DNA of 64,000 nucleotides from Pratylenchus scribneri (Eukaryota > Nematoda > Chromadorea > Rhabditida > Pratylenchidae), in contig JAQSEB010000033.1 in NCBI GenBank assembly GCA_030063045.1, forward strand, positions 2,790,001 to 2,854,000, in the 5' to 3' direction. Positions 24,001-36,576 of this stretch are shown here, in pieces. A program made the position numbers and the translations under genes. Positions within the stretch are counted from its first letter, which is position 1; each line of letters begins with the position of its first letter. The notes beneath the pieces were generated by a model, which had not been told where the DNA came from, searched no databases, and saw only the letters and a list, made by a program, of their open reading frames with translations.

Positions 24001-24754
24001 TAGATCTGCTGGTAACCCCGTTCAGCAAAGTTACTTTAAGCCATTCATTTAAGTTTTAGAGTGCAAAATGCGAAAAAAAAATGATAGATGTTGTTAGTTC
24101 ATTTTGTTTTGTTAACAAAAACCCTTGCATCATTTTTGCCTTTGCTTTTTCAATTCATCAAAATGCATTGAACCGAATTTTTTACAAATTTTTCATCGTC
24201 ATTTGCGCATCAATTTTCCTTAGATTCCATCAAATTTCTCCTTTCTTTTCCCAACCCAATTTCGCATTGTCTTTGTTTCCAATTTATCCAACAAATTTCG
24301 CTGATGAATGACTTGTTTAAAATGGGAGAAAGGAAGGAAGAAAGGTCGCTTTTTCTTCGGGATCAGCAGTGCGTCATCGCCGAGAGGGAAATGAAATTTG
24401 CTCTCCATAAATAATAATGTGCTTTTATTTGGTGGAGGGAAGGGTTGGAGGGCGACGACTCCATCATTCATCCGTAACATCACCATTATTTCACATTATT
24501 CATCCCGTTTTCTCCCCCATATTTTCTCCTCCCATTTTGCACATTCATCCATCCAAATAGTAGTTCATCCATCCAGAAAAGGGGCGAATGTGTTGAGGGC
24601 GATTGATTCGCCATTCTTGCGCGGTGCCCACCGAATTTTACAACCAAATCGCAACTTTATTTGCCATTCACCACCATGAAATAGTTTTGGCATTAATGCC
24701 ATATCGGGGCTCATAGTTTTCCATCACCATCAGGTAACAGTGGCCATTTTGAGT
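24001..24754. other. Spacer without supported gene
   Basis: Only short ORFs with no domain, plus T-rich and C-rich tracts. I see no RNA gene. Confidence 0.4.
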
Positions 24755-25060
24755 CATTTATTGGCCATATCTGGAGAAGGAAACAACCAATTAGGGAAGG
24801 CGATATGCCATTTGAAAGCCCTATATGTCCTTTAAAAATTAGCTATTATTAAAATTTAAGACATTCAATCTTTAAAAATTACATGTCTTTGAGTGTTAAC
24901 ATTCTAACTATTTCAGGAAGAGCAGCTTGTTTTTCGAATTAAATTAAATTTTCAAAAAAATTTTAAAGCCACTTTTTAGGGGACATTTAGGGCTCTCAAA
25001 TGGCATATCGCCTTCCTGAATTGGTTGCTTCCTTGCTGAGTTATGGCCAAAAGAATTGGC
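24755..25060. repeat. Family A foldback, full copy
   Basis: TTGGCCATATCTGGAGAAGG opens the left arm. The right arm ends GCTGAGTTATGGCCAAAAGA. The arms are nearly perfect reverse complements over more than 70 bp. Confidence 0.85.
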
Positions 25061-25682
25061 CCAGCATGTATTGAAATTGGCGATACCGTAATTTTTCCTT
25101 TAGGGATCATTCATTCTCTTTACAAGAATATTAAATATTCCATTTAATTTTATAACCCAATTTTGGATTATTTTCCATTCTAATTTTGAACATCTTTTTT
25201 TTGAGTGTCCTTCCGGTTTTTTGTGCACTGAACTCTTCCAATTCCAACCAATTCAAATAAATCTTCTCTATGATTAACACAAATAGAATTGAGGAAGAAG
25301 AAAAAAAATCAGCAAACAAAAATTCCAAAGCAAACACAAAATTCCCTTCTCAACACCAAACAAATGTGCGCAGAAATCCATCCCCTGATTCTCCAATGGA
25401 TGCTCACCCACATTTTACCCGTTTCCGTGTCCATCCTGAACATATTGATTAGATTTAGAAAAAATTAAATGGTCGAAAAATTAAATGGTCGAAAATTGGA
25501 ATTCACGCGGTCTGTCCCCACATTTTCCATAATTGGGCCAAGGCCACATTTATGGGCATCCCTTTCTTCTCAATTCTCAATCAATCCCCCACTTTCTTTT
25601 TCTGTCCCTTTTCTCCCTTTTACGGCCAAATCGGCTCCTCCGCCATTCCCGTTAAATAGAGTGTATAATTAGGTGTATCTGG

Positions 25683-26510
25683 ACCCGTTCTTTTGGCCAT
25701 AACTCAGCAAGGAAGCAGCCAATTCAAAGGCGATATGCCATTTGAAAGCCCGAAATGTCCTCTAAAAAGTGGCTAAAGTAATTTTTGAAAATTCAAAACA
25801 ATTTTGTAAAATTGATAGCTTTTCATACAAAAATTGGGTTAATAACACTTAAAGGCATAAAAATTTTTCAAAATTTGGATTTTATAAAATTAAAATAAGC
25901 CAATTTATAGAGGACACTTTATTCTTCAAAATGGTATATCGCTTTCCCGAATTGGCTTGTGTCTCGCCGAGCTTTGGCCAAAAGAATGTCCCAAGTACAC
26001 ATTGGCATTCTACTATAATAAATTATCCGTAACCCTCATTCAGTATATTGAATTCCAAAAATTTAAAAGCAAAATTGTAGAGGAAACTTTGGGCTTTCCA
26101 ATGGTAATTCGCCTTCTCAGATTTGCTTTTCCTTCTTTGAATAATGGCCAAAAGAATGTCCTAGGTACTCAATCGTTGCCGTTGGTATCATAATATGTAT
26201 TCTCATACCCAACGATGAATTGCAAAAAAAATTAAGAAGCCAAATTAGAGGACACTGTGGGCTTACCAATGATATATCGCCTTCCTAAATTGATTAAGGC
26301 CTCGTTGAGTTATGGCCAAAAGAAAGTCCCAGATACTAAATCGATGTTATAATAATAAATCGTCCGCTATTCCCATACCCCACGATGAATTAAAAAAAAA
26401 TAAGAAGCAAAATTTTAGAGGATATTTTGGGTTTTCCAATGGGTATAATGCCATAGCGAAATGGTTAATGCTTCGTTGAGTTATGGCCAAAGAATGAAAC
26501 AGGTACTTTT
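25683..26510. repeat. Family A foldback followed by three extra right-arm units in tandem
   Basis: A full copy (25683-25990) is followed by right-arm units ending in GAATAATGGCCAAAAGAATG (26160), GAGTTATGGCCAAAAGAAAG (26326) and GAGTTATGGCCAAAGAATG (26495). Units are separated by ~60 bp containing a CCATACCCCACGATGAATT-like spacer, making a ~165-bp tandem array. Confidence 0.75.
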
Positions 26511-29189
26511 ATAATTACAATTAATCAATCGACTTTGTCACATTGATCGCTCCAATTTTGTGCTGTGCTTTTCATCATTCATTTTCCACCATTTTCTTCT
26601 TCTTTTGGGTCCATCCCATCCGTGTCCCTTCGCGTCTCCTCCATTTCAGGGCGCTCACCATTGCTTTTAAGCGGTTGGCGATAAAAAAAAATGTGAAACG
26701 GAGACGACCCATAAATGGGACCGCTTTTGCCTTTTTTTCCCGCCAAACCCCCAAAACCACTTTATACCATCGCCTAGCCGCATATTATATGCCTTTTTAT
26801 TATTCCATCAATTTGTGGCGCGCCCAATGCCAAAGCCCCGCGGGGGCGGCGGTGGCGGGTCAGCCTCTTCCTTCCCTGTATACGTTTCTTCCGTTTTTTC
26901 CATTTTTATTTCTTTCCAGCCTCCCTTCCATACCTTTTCACTATGTTTGCCAAATGTCCCCTTCGCCATTTTTTTAAGAATCGCGCCAAAAAACGATTTC
27001 CGGATTTTTTAATCCAGCAGATATATCCAGATTTGCCTTATTAATTTTTTAATCTTGTCAGGGAACTTTTATTTTTGGTTCAAATTTTGCCAGAATTTTG
27101 AATGTTTTGGAGAGGGCAAGGGAATTGGCAATCCTTCCACATTCCCATCCCCTTATATACCTTTTCCTCCGCATTTTTCCATTTTTTATTTCCAGCCTTC
27201 CTTCCATCCATCCATATTCCCTTCAGGCTTTTCATCCAATGTTTGCCCAATGTCCCCTTCGGCCTTCGCCTTTTTTTCAATATTATTTTCCATTTCCAGA
27301 ATCCGAATCTTCGCCCAAAAAAGCGATTTCCGGAATTGTTCTTCACTCAATACCCATCTTTTGTGCGCGGGTCGATTTTTAAATTGGAATTTTCTCTCTT
27401 GAGTGTCTCATCCTCTTCAGCTTCGCTCGAGAGCCACCCACAAATTTTATTAAAAGGGACGAAATTCCTCAATTCCCTCTAATTCTTTTATTGCCTCCTC
27501 AAATCCAGCAGTTTGGGGAAATGGCCACTCTCTGGCTTGACCGTCACCCGCAATTGGCCAAAAGAGGAAACTCTTCAGCGGCGAAGGCGATGCAAAACAT
27601 GTCCATCCTCGTCCTCCTTTTACCCTTTTATAGCCACAATTTTCTTTCACCCCTCCTCAATACTTTCCTCCTTCTTTTGGCCTTCGCCTTTCCCACAAAT
27701 GGGCCAAGGAGAAAATTCCATTTCCCTTCCATTCAAATGATGGCCAAAAATGGTAATAAAGGGAGCTCAAACACCCCCGCTTTTCCCTTTCCCAAATGCA
27801 TGGCCGCAAGAGTGGAAACGGGTTGCTTATCAGCAATGAAGTAAATGGGAGAAGCATCGAGGAGCAATGATCGAAAGGAAGGCCAGTGATTTTTGAGAAT
27901 TCCTTCCCGCAAAAATTATTGATCTCACATGAAAATGCAAAGAAATTAGCCATTGCCCAAATTTAATCAATATAAGTGGGATCCATCATCCCAACACTCA
28001 AAATAAATAAAAAGTTATATATCCGCCTGTTTTGTGTTTTCGCTTAGAATAATTCCGCCTGTTTTGTGTTTTCGTTTAGAATAATTCCGCCTGTTTTTTT
28101 ACCAATTTCTATATCAGACAATGAGAATCATACATTTATTTGGCATATCGACTCCACAATGCTGGGACCTTGGAAATAGGAATTGGTTACAGCTAAGCAA
28201 TGTTCCCTTTTAGAATTCTCTTTGTAATGAAATTTTGGTAAATTGGCATCAAATGGGTGGGCGAAGGCATCCCTCTTTCATGGCCTCTAGGGGAATTAAG
28301 ACAAATTTAGGAATATATGGCCACACCCAAAATTGGGCTCATTCATTCCTAATTCGTCATTGCAAATTCCTTCTATTTTCCCATTTTCGTTCCAATTTTA
28401 TTTCTCCTCGGTAATAAAAGTGCAGCATATTCTCTGCATGATTTTTGTTTGTTTGCTTTATCGAGAAAATGTGCGGAATCCAAAACCCATCAATCCGCCT
28501 TCATCATTTCCCGTTTTTTCGTCTTTGATGAGTGTCCGATTCCCTCATCAGTGTGGCCCCATCTTCTTTCCATTCAGATTCAGAATTCACATTCATTTTG
28601 ATTGGCCCCCTCAATCAATCCTCTATTTTTACCGTCTTTCCATGTATGCCTCCTCCTCAAAAATTTCCTTCCCCACGTTGATCTCCGTATCCTCCATTTG
28701 TTTGGCCTCCAATTTCATTAATCACCGCTGATAGTCGATCAAATTCCCTTTACTCAAATACCTATATTCCTATTTTTCGTGCATTTCCTCCCCTTGTTTT
28801 TTCCATTCAAGAATGCACAATTCGCGCACAAAATATTTGGGCCAAATTGTCAATTGGCCCAAACAATTGATTTTTATGTTGATCCTCTTTCGTTTAGTGC
28901 GTTAAGCGTTTCCGTCACTGACCAATCAAACAATAACTCATTCTTACTTTTTTGTATTTTGTGAGAGGGGATTAACGAAAATGGCCAAGGATTAAATGCA
29001 GCGCGGAATGGAATTGGGGCTAATCCTAGGCAATTATTTTTGACAAGCATGTCCCGGTACGTTTTTAACACACAGCCCTCAAAAAATAACAATGCTTTTT
29101 GTCCACAAATTTCTTTGTTTGGATGGACAATTGGACAAAATTTGCTATCAAAATTCTCCTTGTAATTATGGCCCCAGATTGTCTAGCTG
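26511..29189. other. Pyrimidine-rich gene-poor region
   Basis: The plus strand is dominated by TTTTCC/CCATTT low-complexity tracts, giving many long but featureless ORFs. Three copies of the 32-bp minisatellite unit are at 28022-28100. A minus-strand reading at 28733-28640 has an acidic/Lys-rich frame and a CG|GTAAAA donor, but I cannot extend it into a gene. Confidence 0.4.
28022..28100 (+). repeat. 32-bp minisatellite, short array (~2.5 units)
   Basis: CCGCCTGTTTTGTGTTTTCG then CTTAGAATAATT. It has the same unit as the long arrays at 40551, 43821, 55848 and 63150, so this may be a seed or remnant array. Confidence 0.9.
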
Positions 29190-29591
29190 TTAATAAATTG
29201 GCTCAAATTTTATGCAATTAAAGAAAAGCGAATGACCATTGGCCTCCAATTCCATAAAGCATTTTTTCCTTTTCAAAAAATCTTGTGAATATTCCTGTTT
29301 TAAACAATTGCCTATTTCCTTCCACATTTCTTCCAATTTAGAGTCATTTTGCCCTGATAAATATCGCGCAAACCAATTTTTTATAAAACCCATAAAAACG
29401 AATAAATTTTCAGAGACAGAGAGGAGATCCAGGGAGTCCATCCACAAATATATTCCCCCATTCAAATTCGGCGGGAAGGCGATAATGATGTATTCGTCTG
29501 GTCCATCCACCCACCAAACGACCACCATTGTCCGTTCTTGCACTGAATTTAGCCATGAACGGCTGTCGCCAAATTCCAATTCGGCCAGCAC
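29190..29591 (-). CDS. Unidentified ORF, possibly the 3' exon of a gene
   Basis: A 134-codon minus-strand frame ends at a stop at 29190. It looks protein-like rather than low-complexity (for example VVVWWVDGPDEYIIIAFPPN, then GIYLWMDSLDLLSV, then a Lys/Glu-rich tail with KKCFMELEANGHSLFFNCI). There is no ATG near the 5' end; an AG acceptor (TTAGAGACAG) lies just upstream at about 29597, so it could be a terminal exon. The preceding minus sequence contains the frame YPALGDVHRLVD at 29668-29633 but is interrupted by a stop, so an intron or decay is needed. I do not recognise the family. Confidence 0.33.
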   Translation of the reverse strand: MLAELEFGDSRSWLNSVQERTMVVVWWVDGPDEYIIIAFPPNLNGGIYLWMDSLDLLSVSENLFVFMGFIKNWFARYLSGQNDSKLEEMWKEIGNCLKQEYSQDFLKRKKCFMELEANGHSLFFNCIKFEPIY

Positions 29592-29704
29592 TGTCTCTAA
29601 ATTGCTAATTCAGCCGGCACATTTTAAAAGTCAATCCACGAGTCGATGGACATCGCCAAGTGCCGGGTAAATTTGAAATGGAAGGACAGGGAGGGGTGAT
29701 TCTG

Positions 29705-30017
29705 CATTAATTTTTGGCCAATATCCCATCAAAGGAGGCAATCAATTTAGGAAGGCGATATGCCATTTGAATACCCAAAGTATCCTCTAAAAAGTGGCTT
29801 TTAAAATTTTAGATATTTTAAATTTTACAATAATTTACATGTCTTTGAATGGTGTAAAGCAAAATTTTTAAAGGAAAGCCGCTTATTTTATAAATTTTTT
29901 CAGGTTTTCAAAAAAATAGTTTAGCCACTTTTTAGAGGACATTTAGGGCTTTCAAATGGCATATCGCCTTCATAAATTGATTATTATCTGGTTGAGTTAT
30001 GGCCAAAAGAATAGGCC
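29705..30017. repeat. Family A foldback, full copy
   Basis: The left arm begins TTTTTGGCCAATATCCCATC. The right arm ends TGGTTGAGTTATGGCCAAAA. The interior has TTTACATGTCTTTGAATGG. Confidence 0.85.
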
Positions 30018-30797
30018 CGGAGTATTCAATCGGGGAATTAAAAGGAATTAACAATTTATTGCTCTGCTGTAATAAATTTAATAATAACGCCTTAAAAATG
30101 TCTTTTCCTTTTAAGCATTTTTATTTTCCTGTCCATTTTTATTCTTTAAAATTTTTCAGAAGGAATCCAGGCGTCACATTGCTGCATGCCTCGGAACATG
30201 TCAGCATAATGCCGGTGCGCACAATTCCAGCCGGTCGACTCAAGGTTGGTTCAGAATATTTCTTGAATATTTTGGGGCAAATTTGTGGGCATTGGCAACA
30301 AAATATTTAATTTTTCCTATTTTCATAGTTTTTCCCGTAAATATGTTTTTTTGAACTGCTCTTTTGGATTGCCACAAAGAATTTTTTCCCACTTTTTGTT
30401 TGGAATTAGTCAGCCTTCACTTCAATCCCCTCCTTTTCTTCTTTTGACCTTTGCCACTTGCCTCCCCAATGAAAATATTTGTTGTTGTTTTGCTCAAATT
30501 TATTCTTTAAAAATTTGCCATTTCCAAAGTACTCCGCCTCCTTCTCAAATTCTGTTGATTCTTTTAAATTTTTGGTTTTCACAATCAAAAAAATCCGCCT
30601 TTACTTATTCTAAACATTTCCTAATTTTCTGTTAGGAAAGACAAAATCTATTCTCCCTATAAAATATACATAAAAATTCTACAAATTTAAACTTTTTTGA
30701 AACAAATTGCTGAATGGAAGAATTTTCTTTCCTTCCTTCCAAATGGAATTGCTTGATCTTGTTAAAGAGCTAGGGGACGATCATCAATAGTTTGGCC

Positions 30798-31105
30798 ATT
30801 CTTCTGGCCAATAGCTCAAGGAGGCAATGGCCAATTTGGGAAGGCAAATATACCATTTAAAAGCCCAAAGTGTCCTCTAAAAAGTGGCCAATTTAAATTT
30901 GATAAAATCCGCCTTGCTAAAAAGTTAAATGCTTTTGAATATCATAAACCCAAATTATTTGATGAGGAAGAGCCGCTTATTTTACAAATTATTATAAATT
31001 TTCAAAAATTAAAAAAGCCACTTTTTAGAGGACATTTAGGGCTTTCAAATGGCATTTCGCCTTCCTGAATTGGTTGCTTCGTTTTTGAGATATAGACAAA
31101 AAAAA
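30798..31105. repeat. Family A foldback, full copy
   Basis: Left arm GGCCAATAGCTCAAGGAGGC; right arm CTTCCTGAATTGGTTGCTTC to TTTTTGAGATATAGAC. Confidence 0.8.
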
Positions 31106-31716
31106 ATAACAGTCGCAAGTTTTAAATTGTCCTCATTCGATAGCCCATCCCAACTAAATGAATTGTACTGAATTAACAATGCTCAAAATAAATGCAAAAC
31201 TGTCCAAATTGCAACAATCCAATTCCATCATTCCTAGCACAAACAAAATAAATCACAACTTCCCAATCGCCGCTGTGGGATTGTTATTGTGGTGGTGATG
31301 TTGCCGGCAGCGGCCTTCCTTTTCCCCCCAATTCCTTCATTCCGATAATTGCCGGCCGATTCGCGCAGTATAGGGGAAAATAGTCTCCATTGGAATTGTG
31401 GAATTGGGTGGAATTGTGGGCAATTGTGCATGCGAAAATGTGTGCGCGAGGATCTACGGCTTGAACATTTTGGTGGGAAGGTGGACTACCCAAAATCATT
31501 TTGGGGCAAAAAGTACACAGCGCGCGAAAATGAGAGCCAAATATACAAGAGAAGCTGCAATTAGAATTAAATTGAAGGGGAAGCCCGGAATGGGCCGCTG
31601 AACATTTCGCCTCCCTCTTTGATGAAACAAAACAAACATAATTTAAAATCAAATTCATGCTTTCAAAATGAATATTATAATCATTTTAATGGACCAGCAG
31701 AACTTTTTAGTAAAGT

Positions 31717-32005
31717 ATCTTGGCCTTATTTTCAGCCATATCTCATCAAGGAAGCAACCAATTCAGGAAGGCGATATGCCATTTAAAAGCCCTAAATGTC
31801 CTCTAAAAAGTGGCTATACTAATTTTAGAAAAAAATAATTCCTCTGAAAATTCGAATTACATTCAAAGATATGTAGGTTTTTTATAGCTTGATTCCCTAA
31901 CTAAAATACAAAAAGCCAAATGTAGCGAACAATTTTGGCTTTTCAATGATATACGGCCTCCTGAATTAATTATTACCTCGCTGAGCTATAGGCAAAAGAA
32001 TGATA
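31717..32005. repeat. Family A foldback, full copy with diverged right arm
   Basis: The left arm is near consensus (CATATCTCATCAAGGAAGCA to TAAAAAGTGGC). The right arm is diverged (TGATATACGGCCTCCTGAAT, CGCTGAGCTATAGGC). Confidence 0.75.
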
Positions 32006-32609
32006 CTGAAATGGCGTCGTTTATCGTCGCACAAAAAGTTTAAAAATTAAATTAAATTGTACCAAAAAACAATAGAGACTGGGCCATTTTAGTGCCAATT
32101 TTTGTCATTCGCTTTATAATACTTCGTCTTATGAATTTGTACCTAAAAATTTTCCCTAAATTATGTTTTCCTCCACATTCGTCAACAAAAATAGACAGGC
32201 AATTCAGCCATCTGTTGCCATTAATTTTTACGATGTTTTTGTTCAAGTCCCAAAAATGTTCCTTCTATTTTTAGAAGTGGTCATTCCTTCTGAAAATGTT
32301 CATTCAGTGGCCCATCCAATTCCCTCTCTCATTTTCCACATTTTTGGCCACTACAAAATACGCCAACTATTTATAAGTTTTGGACTAAAATTGTTTTCTA
32401 ATTTCCTCTCCTACTCAATCCCATTTAGTTTTGCCTATTTTTAAATGTGCCATAAAATTTTTGGCATACCAAAAATGGCATCATTTCCCCTTCTAATTTG
32501 GGTCATCGCCCACTTCAAATGCCCTTAAAAATGAATAAAATAATGTTAAAATTACATCCTCTCCTTTATTTGTTAGCCTCATTCCCCCTTCTCTAAAACC
32601 AAACTGTTT

Positions 32610-32757
32610 GGGGGGAAAACCGCTTATTTTATAAATTATTTTAAATTTTCATCAAATTTGAGAAGCCACTTTTTAAATGGCTTTTAGGGCTTCAAAATGA
32701 CTTATCGCCTTTCTGAATTGGTTACTCCTTTGTTAAGCTATGGCCCAAAAACCGTCC
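32610..32757. repeat. Family A right half
   Basis: Starts in the interior motif AACCGCTTATTTTATAAATT and ends CTTTGTTAAGCTATGGCCCA. The left half is absent. Confidence 0.75.
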
Positions 32758-34189
32758 CGATAACTCAATCATCCTTTCCACTATCAAAAATGCCATAAAA
32801 TGATTAATAAAATAAAAAGGAAAAACACATCCTCTTAATTTCATTTATTTTCCACATTCCTTCATCTTTCCACCCAAAAATATGTTTCCCACCTCCGCCA
32901 TAGCCACAACCCACGTCTTATTTCTTTAACAAAAACAACATGTTTCCCCAGCTCATGTTATAAGCCTCATTTTTTTCTGGTTGCTTGTTGGAAGCTGCCA
33001 ATTAGCTTTTCTTCTCCACATTTTTCAAGGAGAGGTCCCTCATCCCTCATTTGCAACCAAATTCACCCACCAATTCTCCCACCAAACCCAAACCCCCATT
33101 TTCCATTCTTTTGGCCTCGTAGGCCATCCATCTTCCCCCTCTTCTTCTTCTTCCAAAGCGGAATCCGTGGCCAAAACCACCCTCCATTTGGCCCATCCTT
33201 CAATTCATCCATCGACAAACCTTTCAACATTTTTCCTTCCAAGCCATGATTTGGCCAATCAAAAATTCACTTGCAAATCCAAAAGGCAAAGGAGGAGAAA
33301 TATTGTCCTTTAACATTGTCCATTTTCTCGATCATTCTTACGGATAATAAATGATTTTGACTTTCCTACTCATTTTTAGTTGTTTCTTGTTTGGATGAAT
33401 TGATGGCCAACAACTTCGGCTCTTATTCTATTATCTTTGAAGGTTTCTTTTCACCTTGGTATATTTCCGGCCTTTCCTAAACATCTCATTTTTGAAAACA
33501 TTTTTTCCTCTATTTTTGTCATTTTTTGGCAATAATATTCCTTAAAGCACTGAAAAAAAGTTCAGCTATTTATTCTCCCATTTTATATTAAAAATCCTCT
33601 TTTTTTTCCCATAACTTTTGGCAAATTATTCTAAAGTGAAGCATGGAAAAATCTTTTTCATGTTCCAAAAATTATTAGTCCTAAATTTTATAATAAAATT
33701 GCTCCAATAATACTCAAATTTTCAAGTGTTTTTCCTTCCCACTCTTTTACTACCATTTTCGGCCAATTCAATTTTGTTTTTAATGAATGATGAAAAGGAT
33801 TTTAAGCCACCGTCCTTCCCCTAATCCACTTTTTATTCCATCCGAAATACACAAAACAACACAAAATCAATTTTCGTCGGACAAAAATAATTGGGTGGCA
33901 GGGCGCCCCATCCACCTTCACCAAAATTCCCATTCCGCCCTTTCATTTCAGCCACCTTTTTCCTTCTTTTTGCGCGAATTTTCTTCCTTCCCATTTCATT
34001 TGAAGCAACTTTTCCCTCCACCATCAATTCACAAATTTGCACCAATTCAGAAGCAAAGAAATGTATAAAAAAAGCCCTGCGGGGGGGGGGGGGTCGAAAA
34101 TGAGGTTGAAGTTGAATTGAATTGAAAAATCCATGCCCTCATCAGGGAAAAATAGAAAGGAAAGGGAGGCGCGAAATGAAATGATTCAG

Positions 34190-34870
34190 AACCTGGACCT
34201 ATTCTTTTGGCCATAACTCATCAAGGAAGCAACCAATTCAGGAAGGCGATGAAAGACCTAAATCTTCTTTAAAAAATGGCTTTATAATTTTTTGAAATTA
34301 TAAAAACAAGCCCCAAGGGCTAGGGAAATAGAGAGGGAAAAGGAGACACGGAAAAGGGACCTGTGTCGTTATTTTGGCCATATCTCAACAAGGAAGAAAC
34401 CAATTCAGGAAGGCAGTATGCCATTTTAAAGCCCTAAATGTCCCCTAAAAAGTTGCCAATCTATTTTTTAAAAATTTAAAATAATTTATAAAATAAGACC
34501 CCAAAAGAAAATTGGAAGGGAAAGGATGCGCGAAATGGGACGATTGGTTATCCTGGGTCGTTATTTTGTCCATAACTCATCAAGGAAGAAATCAATTCAG
34601 GAAGGAAATATGCCATTTAAAAGCCTTAAATCTCCTCTAAATAGTGGCAAAACAAATTTTTTGAAAAATTCAGATAATTTTAAAATAAGCGGCTTTCCTC
34701 AAATAATTTGGGTTTGTTTCATTCAAAAACATGTAACATTTAAAGATGGTGAATTTCGTAAAATTTACCAAATCAAATTTGTAGAGGACACTTTTGGCTT
34801 TCAAATGACATATTATTTCTCAGAATTGGCCATAGCCTCGCTGAGATATGGGCCAAAAATGCCTCAAACT
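34190..34870. repeat. Three family A units in a row
   Basis: Left halves at 34190-34310 and 34360-34505, then a full copy at 34545-34870. Short G/A-rich spacers (GGGAAAAGGAGACACGG; GGAAAGGATGCGCGAAATGG) separating them resemble each other, so the unit plus spacer was amplified in tandem. Confidence 0.75.
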
Positions 34871-35365
34871 CTCCCAGCAGACAACTTAAGTGATTAAAAA
34901 GAAATTGATCAAAAAATAAGAAATAATTCCGAATCGTCTAATTAGTAAATTAAATGAAAATTAGCCAATTCCTCCTTAATTTTCCCTCATCGAATTCCAC
35001 CGGCCCTTTCCCCTCACAAACATTCCCCACAACCTCACTCATCAGCCAAAATTGAGTCCATCCAACGGTGAATGTGAATGTGTTTTGGGGGGAATTGTGG
35101 TGGTCGGCGGGGGGACTTGATGATGTTAGGGCTGATGAGGGGAAAGAAGAGGTCACTTCATCGGCGGAGCAGAAGCCCTCTTTTCCTCTTCGTCCTTCTT
35201 CATCCTCCCAAAATCGTCCCACATTTTGCCATCAACCCAAAGCAGTGAATTCTGCCCTTCATCACCCAAACAATTCCCTCCGCCGACCATCGGCCTTCCC
35301 CACCCACCCCTCCGGGGTCTTTTTGTGCTTTTGCCCCCGTCGCTCAATGTCATCCCCTCACCCAT

Positions 35366-36170
35366 CAATTTTGTTGGAGGAGACCGCAATTCCCAGGAAA
35401 AAAAAATCCGCCGCCGGCGAATTGTAGGGGAGCAGCTGGTCAGTTAGCAGACCCTCCTTCTGCTGCCTTTTTTACCCCTCCAGGCTTATTTTCGGCCATA
35501 AGGACAAAGGCCACCTCCTCCGAATCCTTTGCCGTCCTTCGCCATCGCTTCTCGAAAATTGCCAAAAATGGCGTGGTGAAAAATGTCAAATTTTTGGTTT
35601 AAATTTGAGTTCCAATTTTGATCCCATGCTTCCATCAATTTTGTTTGAAGGAAACCGCAATTCCCAGGAAAATCCGCCGCCGCTGGAGAATTGAAAGGAA
35701 ACAGCTGGTCAGCACCAGGGTAGCCGCTTTTTACCCCTCCAGGCTTATTTTCGGCCATAAGGACAAAGGCCAGCTCCTCCGAATCCCCTACGCTTTACCC
35801 TCCTCCGTCCGAAAATTTTTTTGGCTGAAGGGCAAATCCTCCCCTCCAAAAATTGCCAAAAATGGTTGCATTCGAAAATGGTGCGGTGAAAAATGCTCCA
35901 ATTTTTGGTTCAAATTTGGCTGGCAAATTGGAGGAGAGCAGCTGGTCAGCATCACACCAGAGTAGCCACTTCTCCTTTTTTTTTGCCTTTTCTCATCAGG
36001 CTTATTTTCGGCCATAAGGACAAAGGCCAGCTCCTCCGAATCCCCTACGCTTTACTCTCCACCGTTTGAAGATTTTTTTTGGCTGAAGGCAAATCCTCCT
36101 CCTTGAAATTGCCAAAAATGGTTATGAAAAATGCTCCAATTTTTGGTTCAAATTTGGCTTTCCAAAATTA
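35366..36170. repeat. Three ~240-270-bp tandem repeats
   Basis: Landmarks recur in order: CCGCAATTCCCAGGAAAA, AGCTGGTCAG (35434, 35703, 35940), GGCTTATTTTCGGCCATAAG then GACAAAGGCC (35482, 35742, 35999), CTCCTCCGAATCC, and AATTTTTGGTT(C/T)AAATTTG. Some minus-strand ORFs here start at the same MAENKP codons of successive units, so they are copies of one repeat rather than separate genes. Confidence 0.85.
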
Positions 36171-36576
36171 TTTTTAAACGAAGGCGAATTTTGAAGGGGA
36201 AAAGACTGCCAATTGTCATCTGTCCTTTAATCTCTGGCATATTCTCCAACCAATCTTGGCTATTGTTTATTGTTTCAAATAGAAAAGTTGCCTTTTGGCC
36301 AAATACACGGGCAGTTGAGGGAGAACATTGAAGACATTTAAAAGGATAAGGCCAAATAAGCCCCATTATTTATAGTTTCAACTTTGCCATTAAAACAAAT
36401 ACAAATAACTTAACTTTAAGCCTCAATTTTGTTAGGCAACATAAAAACTAATTGGCTATTAACTTTGGGTCCAAAGCTTTAGGCTTATCAAATATTTGAT
36501 AGTGAAATCCCCAAAATGTAAGGCCAAATGAATCTTTGATTGGGTATTGGAGTCCACTAAAACAATTCAGAATGAA

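Larger units (their letters stand above)
30018..35365. other. Repeat-laden region without a confident gene
   Basis: It contains an orphan exon-like segment at 30160-30244 (TTTTTCAG acceptor, frame RNPGVTLLHASEHVSIMP, then VRTIPAGRLK, CTCAAG|GTTGGT donor) with no partner exons. Family A copies lie at 30798-31105, 31717-32005, 32610-32757, 34190-34310, 34360-34505 and 34545-34870. Other ORFs, including those over the C-rich 33000-34100 and 34950-35430 stretches, are ambiguous between strands. Confidence 0.4.

Noticed and set aside
28640..28733. Minus exon with frame KLEAKQMEDTEINVGKEIFE
   Set aside because: A donor is present, but the only continuation stops within 25 codons; low support.
35486..36015. 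Two similar minus ORFs beginning MAENKP as a gene family
   Set aside because: They are the same position of successive tandem repeat units; frames diverge and no domain is present.
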